From contig CM072810.1 of NCBI GenBank assembly GCA_037013495.1, positions 55,538,843 through 55,602,842 of the forward strand: 64,000 nucleotides of DNA, read 5' to 3'. The notes under the pieces were generated by a model. The model ran no database searches. It had not been told where the DNA came from and saw only the letters and a program-made list of their open reading frames with translations. How positions within the stretch are numbered: position 1 is the first letter of the stretch; each line of letters begins with the position of its first letter. The position numbers and the translations under genes are program-made. This DNA comes from Hippophae tibetana (lineage: Eukaryota > Streptophyta > Magnoliopsida > Rosales > Elaeagnaceae). This document shows, one piece after another, positions 1 to 11,000 of this stretch.

Positions 1-297
1 ACATGATCTGAGGTTGGAATCTCATAAAAACCCAAGTTCGAGATGAATTTCCCTTAAAAGAGACGGAATGATGCAACCGAGGTAAGTACCATCCCTGCGC
101 TCGTTGTTGAGGGTAACCTTTCAATGTTGTTTCCAAGGGTCATTTAGAATGACATGTGTTATGCATGTGGGGAAACATTCTAGTGACTTAGTGTCTGCTT
201 TGAGCGAGGAATAAGTGTGACAGTTAAAGCATCCCGAATTGAATGCTTAAGCTTTAGGTAGGAAGGATTAGCTATTTTTCATATGTTTGGTATCAAT
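1..297. repeat. Reference monomer, internal map
   Basis: I use this monomer as coordinate system. Positions 1-20 hold the variable ACATGATCT...GGTTGGAAT head, which in other subtypes reads GGTTCGAATCC. An A5 run is at 26-30. The splice-donor-like GAGGTAAGT is at 79-87, the CTCGTTGTTG segment at 100-109 and a GGTAACC (BstEII) site at 112-118. The block CATTTAGAATGAC at 141-153 is among the most invariant parts. CATGCATG-like bases lie near 160, CATTCTAGTGACTTAG at 176-191, and the HindIII-type dyad around TTAAGCTTTAGG at 247-258. A T5 run is at 275-279 and TTTGGTATCAA near the end. Counting bases gives 119 G+C of 297. This copy is itself a subtype, recognised by GGTTGGAATCTC and TTATGCATGTGG. 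Confidence 0.95.
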
Positions 298-373
298 ACA
301 TGATCTCAGGTTGGAATCCCATAAAAACCCAAGTTCGAGATGAATTTCCCTTAAAAGAGACGGAATTACCCAA

Positions 374-396
374 CCCAGGTAAGTACCATCCCTGGG
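374..396 (+). other. Short hairpin CCCAGG / CCTGGG around the donor-like site (example)
   Basis: CCCAGG at 374-379 and CCTGGG at 391-396 are exact inverted repeats with an 11-base loop that contains TAAGTACC. Monomers with CCGAGG usually have CTGCGCTCG or CTGAGCTCG instead, which permits a shorter CGAG/CTCG stem. The two states travel together in most but not all subtypes. This could be subtype linkage without structure. Confidence 0.4.
376..384 (+). promoter_or_regulatory. Perfect 5' splice-donor match CAGGTAAGT (example)
   Basis: CAGGTAAGT is the full nine-base complement of the U1 snRNA 5' end. It appears in monomers with CAACCCAGG; those with CAACCGAGG give GAGGTAAGT, still a strong donor. 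Subtypes with GGGTAAATA or AGGTAACC have lost it. The + strand array therefore carries a donor-like site roughly every 300 bp, with no paired acceptor evident to me. Relevant only if the satellite is transcribed on this strand. Confidence 0.5.
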
Positions 397-408
397 CTCG
401 TTGTTGTG

Positions 409-415
409 GGTAACC
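409..415. other. BstEII site GGTAACC, once per most monomers (example)
   Basis: TGTGGGTAACCTTTC or TGTAGGTAACCTTTC is present in most monomers, giving a regular GGTNACC site at monomer position 112-118. With HindIII at the dyad it predicts a 297 bp digestion ladder. Some monomers have lost it (GGTATCC in m14, GTAACTTTT in ACATTATCTC types keeps only part). Confidence 0.85.
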
Positions 416-538
416 TTTCAATGTTGTTTCCAAGGGTCATTTAGAATGACATGTGTCATGCATGTGGGGAAACATTCTCGTGACTTGGTGTGGGCTTTGA
501 ACGAGGATTAAGTGTGATAGTTCAAGCGTCCCGTATTG

Positions 539-552
539 AAAGCTTAAGCTTT
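539..552. other. 14 bp perfect palindrome AAAGCTTAAGCTTT (example)
   Basis: This sequence equals its own reverse complement and contains two overlapping-phase HindIII sites. It is present in every monomer whose tail reads GAAAGCTTAAGCTTTAGG, which is a large share of the array; the other tails (TGCTTAAGCTTTAGG, ATCTTAAGCTTTAGG) keep a 10 bp TTAAGCTT-centred version with one HindIII site, and some (GCTTCTGCTTT, TTTAACCTTT) have lost it. It lies about 20 bp before a conserved T5 run. Confidence 0.95.
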
Positions 553-584
553 AGGGAGGAAGGATTAGCTATTTTTCCTATGTT

Positions 585-596
585 TGGTATCAAAAC
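585..596 (+). other. Primer-binding-site-like motif TGGTATCAAAAC (example)
   Basis: Nearly every monomer has TTTGGTATCAAAAC at the junction of tail and head. It matches 10 of 12 bases of TGGTATCAGAGC, the tRNA-iMet complementary primer-binding site common in plant LTR retrotransposons. It is followed about 15 bp later by GGTTCGAATCC. This suggests, but does not prove, that the satellite arose from the region just inside a 5' LTR. No LTR, gag or pol sequence is seen, so if true it is a very old, fully satellite-converted remnant. Confidence 0.4.
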
Positions 597-1475
597 ATTA
601 TCTCAGGCTCGAATCCCATAAAAGCACAAGTTCGAGATGAATTTCTCTTAAAAGAGACGGAATAACGCAACCAGGGTAAATACCATCTCTTGGGTCGTTG
701 TTGTGGGTAACCTTTCTATGTTTTTTCCAATGCTCATTTAGAATGACTTGTGTCGTGCATGGGGGGAAACATTCTCGTGACTTGGTGTGAGCTTTGAACG
801 AGGATTAAGTGCGATAGTTAAAGTGTCCCGTATTGAAAGCTTAAGCTTTAGGTAGGAAGGATTAGCTATTTTTCCTACGTTGGGTATCAAAACATGATCT
901 CAGGTTCGAATCGCATAAAAACCCAAGTTCGATATGAATTTCCCTTAAAAGAGACGGAATGATGCAACCGAGGTAAGTACCATCCCTGCGCTCGTTGTTG
1001 TGGGTAACCTTTCAATGTTGTTTCCAAGGGTCATTTAGAATGACATGTGTTATGCATGTGGGGAAACATTCTAGTGACTTAGTGTCTGCTTTGAACGAGG
1101 AATAAGTGTGACAGTTCAAGCGTCCCCAATTGAATGCTTAAGCTTTAGGTAGGAAAGATTAGCTATTTTTCATATGTTTGGTATCAATACATGATCTCAG
1201 GTTGGAATCCCATAAAAACCCAAGTTCGAGATGAATTTCCCTTAAAAGAGACGGAATTACGCAACCCAGGTAAGTACCATCCCTGGGCTCGTTGTTGTGG
1301 GCAACCTTTCAATGTTGTTTCCAAGGGTCATTTAGAATGACATGTGTCATGCATGTGGGGAAACATTCTCGTGACTTGGTGTGAGCTTTGAACGAGGAAT
1401 AAGTGTGACACTTCAAGCGTCCCGAATTGAATGCTTAAGCTTTAGGTAGGAAGGATTAGCTATTTTTCATATGTT

Positions 1476-1485
1476 TGGTATGGTA
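1476..1485. repeat. 5 bp micro-duplication TGGTA TGGTA
   Basis: The usual TTTGGTATC at the monomer end reads TTTGGTATGGTATC here. The TGGTA is duplicated in tandem, making the monomer 1189-1490 302 bp instead of 297. This looks like a private replication-slippage event; I saw no second copy in the window. Confidence 0.9.
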
Positions 1486-3568
1486 TCAAAACATGATCTA
1501 AGGTTCGAATCTAATAAAAACCAAAATTCCAGATGAATTTCCCTTAAAAGAGACGGAATGACGCAACCCAGGTTAGTATCATCCCTGGCGTCGTTGTTGT
1601 GGGTAACCTTTCTATGTTGTTTCCAAGGGTCATTTAGAATGACTTGTGTCGTTCATGGGGGGTAACATACTCGTGACTTGGAGTGAGCTTTGAACAAGGA
1701 TTAAGTGTAATAGTTCAAGCGTCCCGTATTGAAAGCTTAAACTTTAGGTAGGAAGGATTAGCTATTTTTCCTATGTTTGGTATCAAAACATGATCTCAAG
1801 CTCGAATCCCACAAAAGCCCAAGTTCGAGAAGAATTTCCCTTAAAAGAGACGGTATGACGCAACCCAGGTAAGTACCATTTCTTGGGTCGTTGTTGTGGG
1901 TAACCTTTCTATGTTTTTTCCAATTGTCATTTCGAATGACTTGTGTCGTGCATGGGGGGAAACATTCTCGTGAATTGGTGTGAGCTTTGAACGAGTATTA
2001 AGTGTGACAGTTCAAGCGTCCCGTATTGAAATCTTTAGCTTTAGGTAGGAAGGATTAGGTATTTTTCATATGTTTGGTATCAAAACATGATCTTAGGTTC
2101 GAATGAAATAAAACCCAAGTTCGAGGTGAATTTACCTTGAAAAAGATGCAATGATGCAATCGAGGTAAGTACCATCCCTGCGCTCGTTGTTGTGGGTAAC
2201 CTTTCTATGTTGTTTCCAAGGGTCATTTAGAATGACTTGTGTCGTGCATGGGGGAAAACATTGTCGTGACTTGGTGTGAGCTTTGAACGAGGATTAAGTG
2301 TGACAGTTCAAGCGTCCCGTATAGAAATCTTACGCTTTAGGTAGGAAGGATTAGCTATTTTTCGTATGTTTGGTATCAAAACATGATCTCAGGTTCGAAT
2401 CACATAAAAACCCAAGTTCGAGATGAATTTGCCTTAAAAGAGACGGAATGACGCAACCCAGGTAAGTACCATCCCTTTGCTCGTTGTTGTGGGTAACCTT
2501 TAAATGTTGTTTCCATGGGTCATTTAGAATGACTTGTGTCGTTCCTTGGGGAAAACATCCTCGTGACTTGGTGTGAGCTTTGAACGAGGATTAAGTGTGA
2601 TAATTCAAGCGTCCCGTATTGAAAGCTTAAGCTTTAGGGAGGAAGGATTAGCTATTTTTCCTATGTTTGGTATCAAAACATTATCTCAGGCTCGAATCCC
2701 ATAAAAGCACAAGTTCGAGATGAATTTCCCTTAAAAGAGACGGAATAACGCAACCAAGGTAAATACCATCCCTCGGGTCGTTGTTGTGGGTAACGTTTCT
2801 AGGTTTTTTCCAATGGTCATTTAGAATGACTTGTGTCGTGCATGGGGGGAAACATTCTCGTGACTTGGTGTGAGCTTTGAACGAGGATTAAGTGCGATAG
2901 TTAAAGTGTCCCGTATTGAAAGCTTAAGCTTTAGGTAGGAAGGATTAGCTATTTTTCCTATGTTTAGTATCAAAACATGATCTCATGTTCGAATCGCATA
3001 AAAACCAAAGTTCGATATGAATTTCCCTTAAAAGAGACGGAATGATGCAACCGAGGTAAGTACAATCCCTGCGCTCGTTGTTGTAGGTAACCTTTCTATG
3101 TTGTTTCGAAGGGTCATTTAGAATGACTTGTGTCGTGCATGGGGGAAAACATCCTCGTGACTTGGTGTCAGTTTTGAACGAGAATTAAGTGTGATAGTTC
3201 AAGCGTCCCGTAATGAAATCTTAAGCTTTAGGTAGTAAGGATTAGCTATTTTTCATATGTTTGGTATCAAATCATGATCTCAGGTTCGAATCCCATAAAA
3301 GCCCAAGTTCGTGATAAATTTCCCTTAAAAGTGACAGAATGATGCAACCGAGGTAAGTACCATCCCTGGGCTAGTTGTTGTTGGTATCCTTTCTATGTTG
3401 TTTCCAAGGGTCATTTAGAATGACTTGTGTGGTGCATGGGAGGTAACATTCTCGTGACTTGGTGTGAGCTTTGAACGAGGATTAAGTGTGACAGTTCAAG
3501 CATCCCGTATTTAAATTTTAAGCTTTAGGTAGGAAGGATAAGCTATTTTTCGTATGTTTGGTATCAAA

Positions 3569-6500
3569 ACATGATCTAAGGTTTGAATCCCATAAAAACC
3601 CAAGTTCGAGATGAATTTCCCTTAAAAGAGACGGAATTACGCAACCCAGGTAAGTACCATCCCTGGGCTCGTTGTTGTGGGTAACCTTTTTATGTTGTTT
3701 CCAAGGGTCATTTAGAATGACATGTGTCATGCATGTGGGGAAACATTCTCGTGACTTGGTGTGAGCTTTGAACGAGGAATAAGTGTGACAGTTCAAGCGT
3801 CCCGAATTGAAAGCTTAAGCTTTAGGTAGGAAGGATTATCTATTTTTCGTATGTTCTGTTTCAAAACATTCTCTCAGGCTCGAATCCCATAAAAGCACAA
3901 GTTCGAGATGAATTTGCCTTAAAAGAGACGGAATGACGCAACCCAGGTAAGCACCATCCCTGGCGTCGTTGTTGTGGGTAACCTTTCTATGTTGTTTCCA
4001 AGGGTCATTTAGAATGACTTGTGTCGTTCATGGGGGGAAACATTCTCGTGACTTGGTGTGAGCTTTGAAGGAAGAATAAGTGTGACAGTTCAAGCGTCCC
4101 GTATTTAAATTTTAACCTTTAGGTAGGAAGGATAAGCTATTTTTCGTATGTTTGGTATCAAAACATGATCTCAGGTTGGAATCTCATAAAAACCCAAGTT
4201 CGAGATGAATTTCCCTTAAAAGAGACGGAATGATGCAACCGAGGTAACCATCCCTGCGCTCGTTGTTGTGGGTAACCTTTCAATGTTGTTTCCAAGGGTC
4301 ATTTAGAATGACATGTGTTATGCATGTGGGGAAACATTCTAGTGACTTAGTGTCTGCTTTGAGCGAGGAATAAGTGTGACAGTTCAAGCGTCCCGAATTG
4401 AATGCTTAAGCTTTAGGTAGGGAGGATTAGCTATTTTTCATATGTTTGGTATCAAAACATGATCTCAGGTTGGAATCCCATAAAAACCCAAGTTCGAGAT
4501 GAATTTCCCATAAAAGATACGGAATGATGCAACCGAGGTAAGTACCATCCCTACGCTCGTTGTTGTGGGTAACCTTTCAATATTGTTTCCAAGGGTCATT
4601 TAGAATGACATGTGTTATGCATGTGGGGAAACATTCTAGTGACTTAGTGTCTGCTTTGAACGAGGAATAAGTGTGACAGTTCAAGCGTCCCCAATTGAAT
4701 GCTTAAGCTTTAGGTAGGAAAGATTAGCTATTTTTCATATGTTTGGTATCAATACATGATCTCAGGTTGGAATCCCATAAAAACCCAAGTTCGAGATGAA
4801 TTTCCCTTAAAAGAGACGGAATTACGCAACCCAGGTAAGTACCATCCCTGGGCTCGTTGTTGTGGGTAACCTTTCAATGTTGTTTCCAAGGGTCATTTAG
4901 AATGACATGTGTCATGCATGTGGGGAAACATTCTCGTGACTTGGTGTGAGCTTTGAACGAGGAATAAGTGTGACACTTCAAGCGTCCCGAATTGAATGCT
5001 TAAGCTTTAGGTAGGAAGGATTAGCTATTTTTCATATGTTTGGTATCAAAACATGATCTAAGGTTCGAATCCAATAAAAACCCAAATTCGAGATGAATTT
5101 CCCTTAAAAGAGACGGAATAACGCAACTAGGGTAAATACCATCCCTCGGGTCGTTGTTGTGGGTAACCTTTCTATGTTTTTTCCAATGGTCATTTAGAAT
5201 GACTTGTGTCGTGCATGGGGGGAAACATTCTCGTGACTTGGTGTGAGCTTTGAACGAGGAATAAGTGTGACAGTTCAAGCGTCCCGAATTGAAAGCTTAA
5301 GGTTTAGGTAGGAAAGATTAGCTATTTTTCCTATGTTTGGTATCAAAACATGATCTCAGGTTCGAATTGCATAAAAACCCAAGTTCGATATGAATTTCCC
5401 TTAAAAGAGACGGAATGATGCAACCGAGGTAAGTACCATCCCTGCGCCTGTTGTTGTAGGTAACCTTTTTATGTTGTTTCCAAGGGTCATTTAGAATGAC
5501 TTGTGTCGTGCATGTGGGGAAACATTCTCGTGACTTGGTGTGAGCTTTGAACGAGGAATAAGTGTGACAGTTCAAGCGTCCCGTATTTAAATTTTAACCT
5601 TTACGTAGGAAGGAGGAGCTATTTTTCGTATGTTTGGTATCGAAACATGATCTCAGGTTGGAATCTCATAAAAACCCAAGTTCGAGATGAATTTCCCTTA
5701 AAAGAGACGGAATGATGCAACCGAGGTAAGTACCATCTCTTGGGTCGTTGTTGTGAGTAACCTTTCTATGTTTTTTCCAATGGTCATTTCGAATGATTTG
5801 TGTCGTGCATGGGGGGAAACATTCTCGTGACTTGGTGTGAGCTTTGAACGAGGATTAAGTGTGACAGTTCAAGCGTCCCGTATTGAAATATTTAGCTTTA
5901 GGTAGGAAGGATTAGGTATTTTTTATATGTTTGGTATCAAAACATGATCTTAGGTTCGAATGAAATAAAAACCCAAGTTCGAGGTGAATTTCCCTTGAAG
6001 AAGATGCAATGATGCAATCGAGGTAAGTACCATCCCTGCGCTCGTTGTTGTGGGTAACCTTTCTATGTTGTTTCCAAGGGTCATTTAGAATGACTTGTGT
6101 CGTGCATGGGGGAAAACATCGTCGTGACTTGGTGTGAGCTTTGAACGAGGATTAAGTGTGACAGTTCAAGCGTCCCGTATTTAAATTTTAACCTTTACGT
6201 AGGAAGGAGGAGCTATTTTTCGTATGTTTGGTATCGAAACATGATCTCAGGTTGGAATCTCATAAAAACCCAAGTTCGAGATGAATTTGCCTTAAAAGAG
6301 ACGGAATGACGCAACCCAGGTAAGTACCATCCCTTTGCTCGTTGTTGTGGGTAACCTTTAAATGTTGTTTCCAAGGGTCATTTAGAATGACTTGTGTCGT
6401 TCCTTGGGAAAAACATCCTCGTGACTTGGTGTGAGCTTTGAACGAGGATTAAGTGTGATAATTCAAGCGTCCCGTATTGAAAGCTTAAGCTTTAGGGAGG

Positions 6501-7724
6501 AAGGATTAGCTATTTTTCCTATGTTTGGTATCAAAACATTATTTCAGGCTCGAATCCCATAAAAGCACAAGTTCGAGATGAATTTCCCTTAAAAGAGACG
6601 GAATAACGCAACCAAGGTAAATACCATCCCTCGGGTCGTTGTTGTGGGTAACTTTTCTAGGTTTTTTCCAATGCTCATTTAGATTGACTTGTGTCGTGCA
6701 TGGGGGGAAACATTCTCGTGACTTGGTTTGAGCTTTGAACGAGGATTAAGTGCGATAGTTAAAGTGTCCCGTATTGAAAGCTTAAGCTTTAGGTAGGAAG
6801 GATTTGCTATTTTTCCTATGTTTGGTATCAAAACATGATCTCATGTTCGAATCGCATAAAAACCAAAGTTCGATATGAATTTCCCTTAAAAGAGACGGAA
6901 TGATGCAACCGAGGTATGTACAATCCTTGCGCTCGTTGTTGTAGGTAACCTTTCTATGTTGTTTCGAAGGGTCATTTAGAATGACTTGTGTCGTGCATGG
7001 GGGAAAACATTCTCGTGACTTGGTGTCAGTTTTGAACGAGAATTAAGTGTGATAGTTCAAGCGTCCCGTAATGAAATCTTAAGCTTTAGGTAGTAAGGAT
7101 TAGCTATTTTTCATATGTTTGGTATCAAATCATGATCTCAGGTTCGAATCCCATAAAAGCCCAAGTTCGTGATAAATTTCCCTTAAAAGAGACAGAATGA
7201 TGCAACAGAGGTAAGTACCATTCCTGGGCTTGTTGTTGTGGGTAACCTTTTTATGTTGTTTCCAAGGGTCATTTAGAATGACTTGTGTGGTGCATGGGAG
7301 GTAACATTCTCGTGACTTGGTGTAAGCTTTGAACGAGGAATAAGTGTGACAGTTCAAGCGTCCCGAATTGAATGCTTAAGCTTTAGGTAGGAAAGATTAG
7401 CTATTTTTCATATGTTTGGTATCAAATCATGATCTCAGGTTCGAATCCCATAAAAGCCCAAGTTCGTGATAAATTTCCCTTAAAAGTGACAGAATGATGC
7501 AACCGAGGTAAGTACCATCCCTGGGCTAGTTGTTTTTTGGTATCCTTTCTATGTTGTTTCCAAGGGTCATTTAGAATGACTTGTGTGGTGCATGGGAGGT
7601 AACATTCTCGTGACTTGGTGTGAGCTTTGAACGAGGATTAAGTGTGACAGTTCAAGCATCCCGTATTTAAATCTTACGCTTTAGGTAGGAAGGATTAGCT
7701 ATTTTTCGTATGTTTGGTATCAAA
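3569..7724. repeat. 14-monomer higher-order unit, block 1 (4156 bp)
   Basis: Fourteen monomers start at 3569, 3866, 4163, 4457, 4754, 5051, 5348, 5645, 5942, 6239, 6536, 6833, 7130 and 7427 (called m1 to m14). The same subtype order returns in blocks 2 and 3. The length is 14 x 297 less a 3 bp loss in m3 (GGTAACCATCC in place of GGTAAGTACCATCC, near 4245) plus one extra T in m14 near 7536. The m9/m10 junction carries a conversion tract taken from the m7/m8 junction, described separately. Confidence 0.92.
6182..6260. repeat. Conversion tract in block 1 (m9 tail / m10 head)
   Basis: The tail CGTATTTAAATTTTAACC, the run TTACGTAGGAAGGAGGAGC, the rare TATCGAAACATG and the head GGTTGGAATCTC here repeat exactly what stands two monomers earlier at about 5585-5663. 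The equivalent junction in block 3 (about 16867-16945) and in the left segment (about 2324-2402) instead reads GAAATCTTACGC... followed by GGTTCGAATCAC. On both sides of the patch the m9 and m10 markers are retained (the TCGTCGTGAC side on the left, GAATTTGCC on the right). The patch is therefore a copied tract of at least about 80 bp and at most about 170 bp, with monomer number unchanged. Confidence 0.85.
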
Positions 7725-8021
7725 ACATGATCTCAGGTTCGAATCCCATAAAAACCCAAGTTCGAGATGAATTTCCCTTAAAAGAGACGGAATTACGCAA
7801 CCCAGGTAAGTACCATCCCTAGGCTCGTTGTTGTGGGTAACCTTTTTATGTTGTTTCCAAGGGTCATTTAGAATGACATGTGTCATGCATGTGGGGAAAC
7901 ATTCTCGTGACTTGGTGTGAGCTTTGAACGAGGAATAAGTGTGACAGTTCAAGCGTCCCGAATTGAAAGCTTAAGCTTTAGGTAGGAAGGATTATCTATT
8001 TTACGTATGTTCTGTTTCAAA

Positions 8022-11000
8022 ACATTCTCTCAGGCTCGAATCCCATAAAAGCACAAGTTCGAGATGAATTTGCCTTAAAAGAGACGGAATGATGCAACCC
8101 AGGTAAGCACCATCCCTGGCGTCGTTGTTGTGGGTAACCTTTCTATGTTGTTTCCAAGGGTCATTTAGAATGACTTGTGTCGTTCATGGGGGGAAACATT
8201 CTCGTGACTTGGTGTGAGCTTTGAAGGAAGAATAAGTGTGACAGTTCAAGCGTCCCGTATTTAAATTTTAACCTTTAGGTAGGAAGGATAAGCTATTTTT
8301 CGTATGTTTGGTATCAAAACATGATCTCAGGTTGGAATCTCATAAAAACCCAAGTTCGAGATGAATTTCCCTTAAAAGAGACGGAATGATGCAACCGAGG
8401 TAAGTACCATCCCTGCGCTCGTTGTTGTGGGTAACCTTTCAATGTTGTTTCCAAGGGTCATTTAGAATGACATGTGTTATGCATGTGGGGAAACATTCTA
8501 GTGACTTAGTGTCTGCTTTGAGCGAGGAATAAGTGTGACAGTTCAAGCGTCCCGAATTGAATGCTTAAGCTTTAGGTAGGGAGGATTAGCTATTTTTCAT
8601 ATGTTTGGTATCAAAACATGATCTCAGGTTGGAATCCCATAAAAACCCAAGTTCGAGATGAATTTCCCATAAAAGATACGGAATGATGCAACCGAGGTAA
8701 GTACCATCCCTGCGCTCGTTGTTGTGGGTAACCTTTCAATATTGTTTCCAAGGGTCATTTAGAATGACATGTGTTATGCATGTGGGGAAACATTCTAGTG
8801 ACTTAGTGTCTGCTTTGAACGAGGAATAAGTGTGACAGTTCAAGCGTCCCCAATTGAATGCTTAAGCTTTAGGTAGGAAAGATTAGCTATTTTTCATATG
8901 TTTGGTATCAATACATGATCTCAGGTTGGAATCCCATAAAAACCCAAGTTCGAGATGAATTTCCCTTAAAAGAGACGGAATTACGCAACCCAGGTAAGTA
9001 CCATCCCTGGGCTCGTTGTTGTGGGTAACCTTTCAATGTTGTTTCCAAGGGTCATTTAGAATGACATGTGTCATGCATGTGGGGAAACATTCTCGTGACT
9101 TGGTGTGAGCTTTGAACGAGGAATAAGTGTGACAGTTCAAGCGTCCCGAATTGAAAGCTTAAGCTTTAGGTAGGAAGGATTATCTATTTTTCGTATGTTC
9201 TGTTTCAAAACATTCTCTCAGGCTCGAATCCCATAAAAGCACAAGTTCGAGATGAATTTGCCTTAAAAGAGACGGAATGACGCAACCCAGGTAAGCACCA
9301 TCCCTGGCGTCGTTGTTGTGGGTAACCTTTCTATGTTGTTTCCAAGGGTCATTTAGAATGACTTGTGTCGTTCATGGGGGGAAACATTCTCGTGACTTGG
9401 TGTGAGCTTTGAAGGAAGAATAAGTGTGACAGTTCAAGCGTCCCGTATTTAAATTTTAACCTTTAGGTAGGAAGGATAAGCTATTTTTCGTATGTTTGGT
9501 ATCAAAACATGATCTCAGGTTGGAATCTCATAAAAACCCAAGTTCGAGATGAATTTCCCTTAAAAGAGACGGAATGATGCAACCGAGGTAACCATCCCTG
9601 CGCTCGTTGTTGTGGGTAACCTTTCAATGTTGTTTCCAAGGGTCATTTAGAATGACATGTGTTATGCATGTGGGGAAACATTCTAGTGACTTAGTGTCTG
9701 CTTTGAGCGAGGAATAAGTGTGACAGTTCAAGCGTCCCGAATTGAATGCTTAAGCTTTAGGTAGGGAGGATTAGCTATTTTTCATATGTTTGGTATCAAA
9801 ACATGATCTCAGGTTGGAATCCCATAAAAACCCAAGTTCGAGATGAATTTCCCATAAAAGATACGGAATGATGCAACCGAGGTAAGTACCATCCCTGCGC
9901 TCGATGTTGTGGGTAACCTTTCAATATTGTTTCCAAGGGTCATTTAGAATGACATGTGTTATGCATGTGGGGAAACATTCTAGTGACTTAGTGTCTGCTT
10001 TGAACGAGGAATAAGTGTGACAGTTCAAGCGTCCCCAATTGAATGCTTAAGCTTTAGGTAGGAAAGATTAGCTATTTTTCATATGTTTGGTATCAATACA
10101 TGATCTCAGGTTGGAATCCCATAAAAACCCAAGTTCGAGATGAATTTCCCTTAAAAGAGACGGAATTACGCAACCCAGGTAAGTACCATCCCTGGGCTCG
10201 TTGTTGTGGGTAACCTTTCAATGTTGTTTCCAAGGGTCATTTAGAATGACATGTGTCATGCATGTGGGGAAACATTCTCGTGACTTGGTGTGAGCTTTGA
10301 ACGAGGAATAAGTGTGACAGTTCAAGCGTCCCGAATTGAAAGCTTAAGCTTTAGGTAGGAAGGATTATCTATTTTTCGTATGTTCTGTTTCAAAACATTC
10401 TCTCAGGCTCGAATCCCATAAAAGCACAAGTTCGAGATGAATTTGCCTTAAAAGAGACGGAATGACGCAACCCAGGTAAGCACCATCCCTGGCGTCGTTG
10501 TTGTGGGTAACCTTTCTATGTTGTTTCCAAGGGTCATTTAGAATGACTTGTGTCGTTCATGGGGGGAAACATTCTCGTGACTTGGTGTGAGCTTTGAAGG
10601 AAGAATAAGTGTGACAGTTCAAGCGTCCCGTATTTAAATTTTAACCTTTAGGTAGGAAGGATAAGCTATTTTTCGTATGTTTGGTATCAAAACATGATCT
10701 CAGGTTGGAATCTCATAAAAACCCAAGTTCGAGATGAATTTCCCTTAAAAGAGACGGAATGATGCAACCGAGGTAACCATCCCTGCGCTCGTTGTTGTGG
10801 GTAACCTTTCAATGTTGTTTCCAAGGGTCATTTAGAATGACATGTGTTATGCATGTGGGGAAACATTCTAGTGACTTAGTGTCTGCTTTGAGCGAGGAAT
10901 AAGTGTGACAGTTCAAGCGTCCCGAATTGAATGCTTAAGCTTTAGGTAGGGAGGATTAGCTATTTTTCATATGTTTGGTATCAAAACATGATCTCAGGTT

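Larger units (their letters stand above)
1..3568. repeat. Left segment: 12 monomers preceding the 14-mer blocks
   Basis: Monomers start at 1, 298, 595, 892, 1189, 1491, 1788, 2085, 2381, 2678, 2975 and 3272. The last five run in the same subtype order as the later part of the 14-mer unit: GAATGAAAT head (2085), GAATCACAT head (2381), ACATTATCTC head (2678), CTCATGTTCG head (2975) and TCGTGATAAA type (3272). The 14-mer blocks carry one more TCGTGATAAA-type monomer than is present here, so this is a related but shorter version. The first seven monomers are a different mixture, including a CTCAAGCTCG-headed monomer (1788) like those of the 1188 bp arrays. Confidence 0.85.

Noticed and set aside
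26-59. Phased A-tract DNA bend
   Set aside because: A5 (26-30) and A4 (56-59) are 30 bp apart but only two tracts are involved and the T5 run is not in phase with them, so I cannot support a strong bend.
100-118. CENP-B box in CTCGTTGTTGTGGGT
   Set aside because: It shares TCGTTG and GGG with the box but lacks the TTCG start, the central A and the CGGG core.
539-552. Telomere-type repeat in CTTTAGGTAGG
   Set aside because: TTTAGG occurs once per monomer and is not itself tandem.
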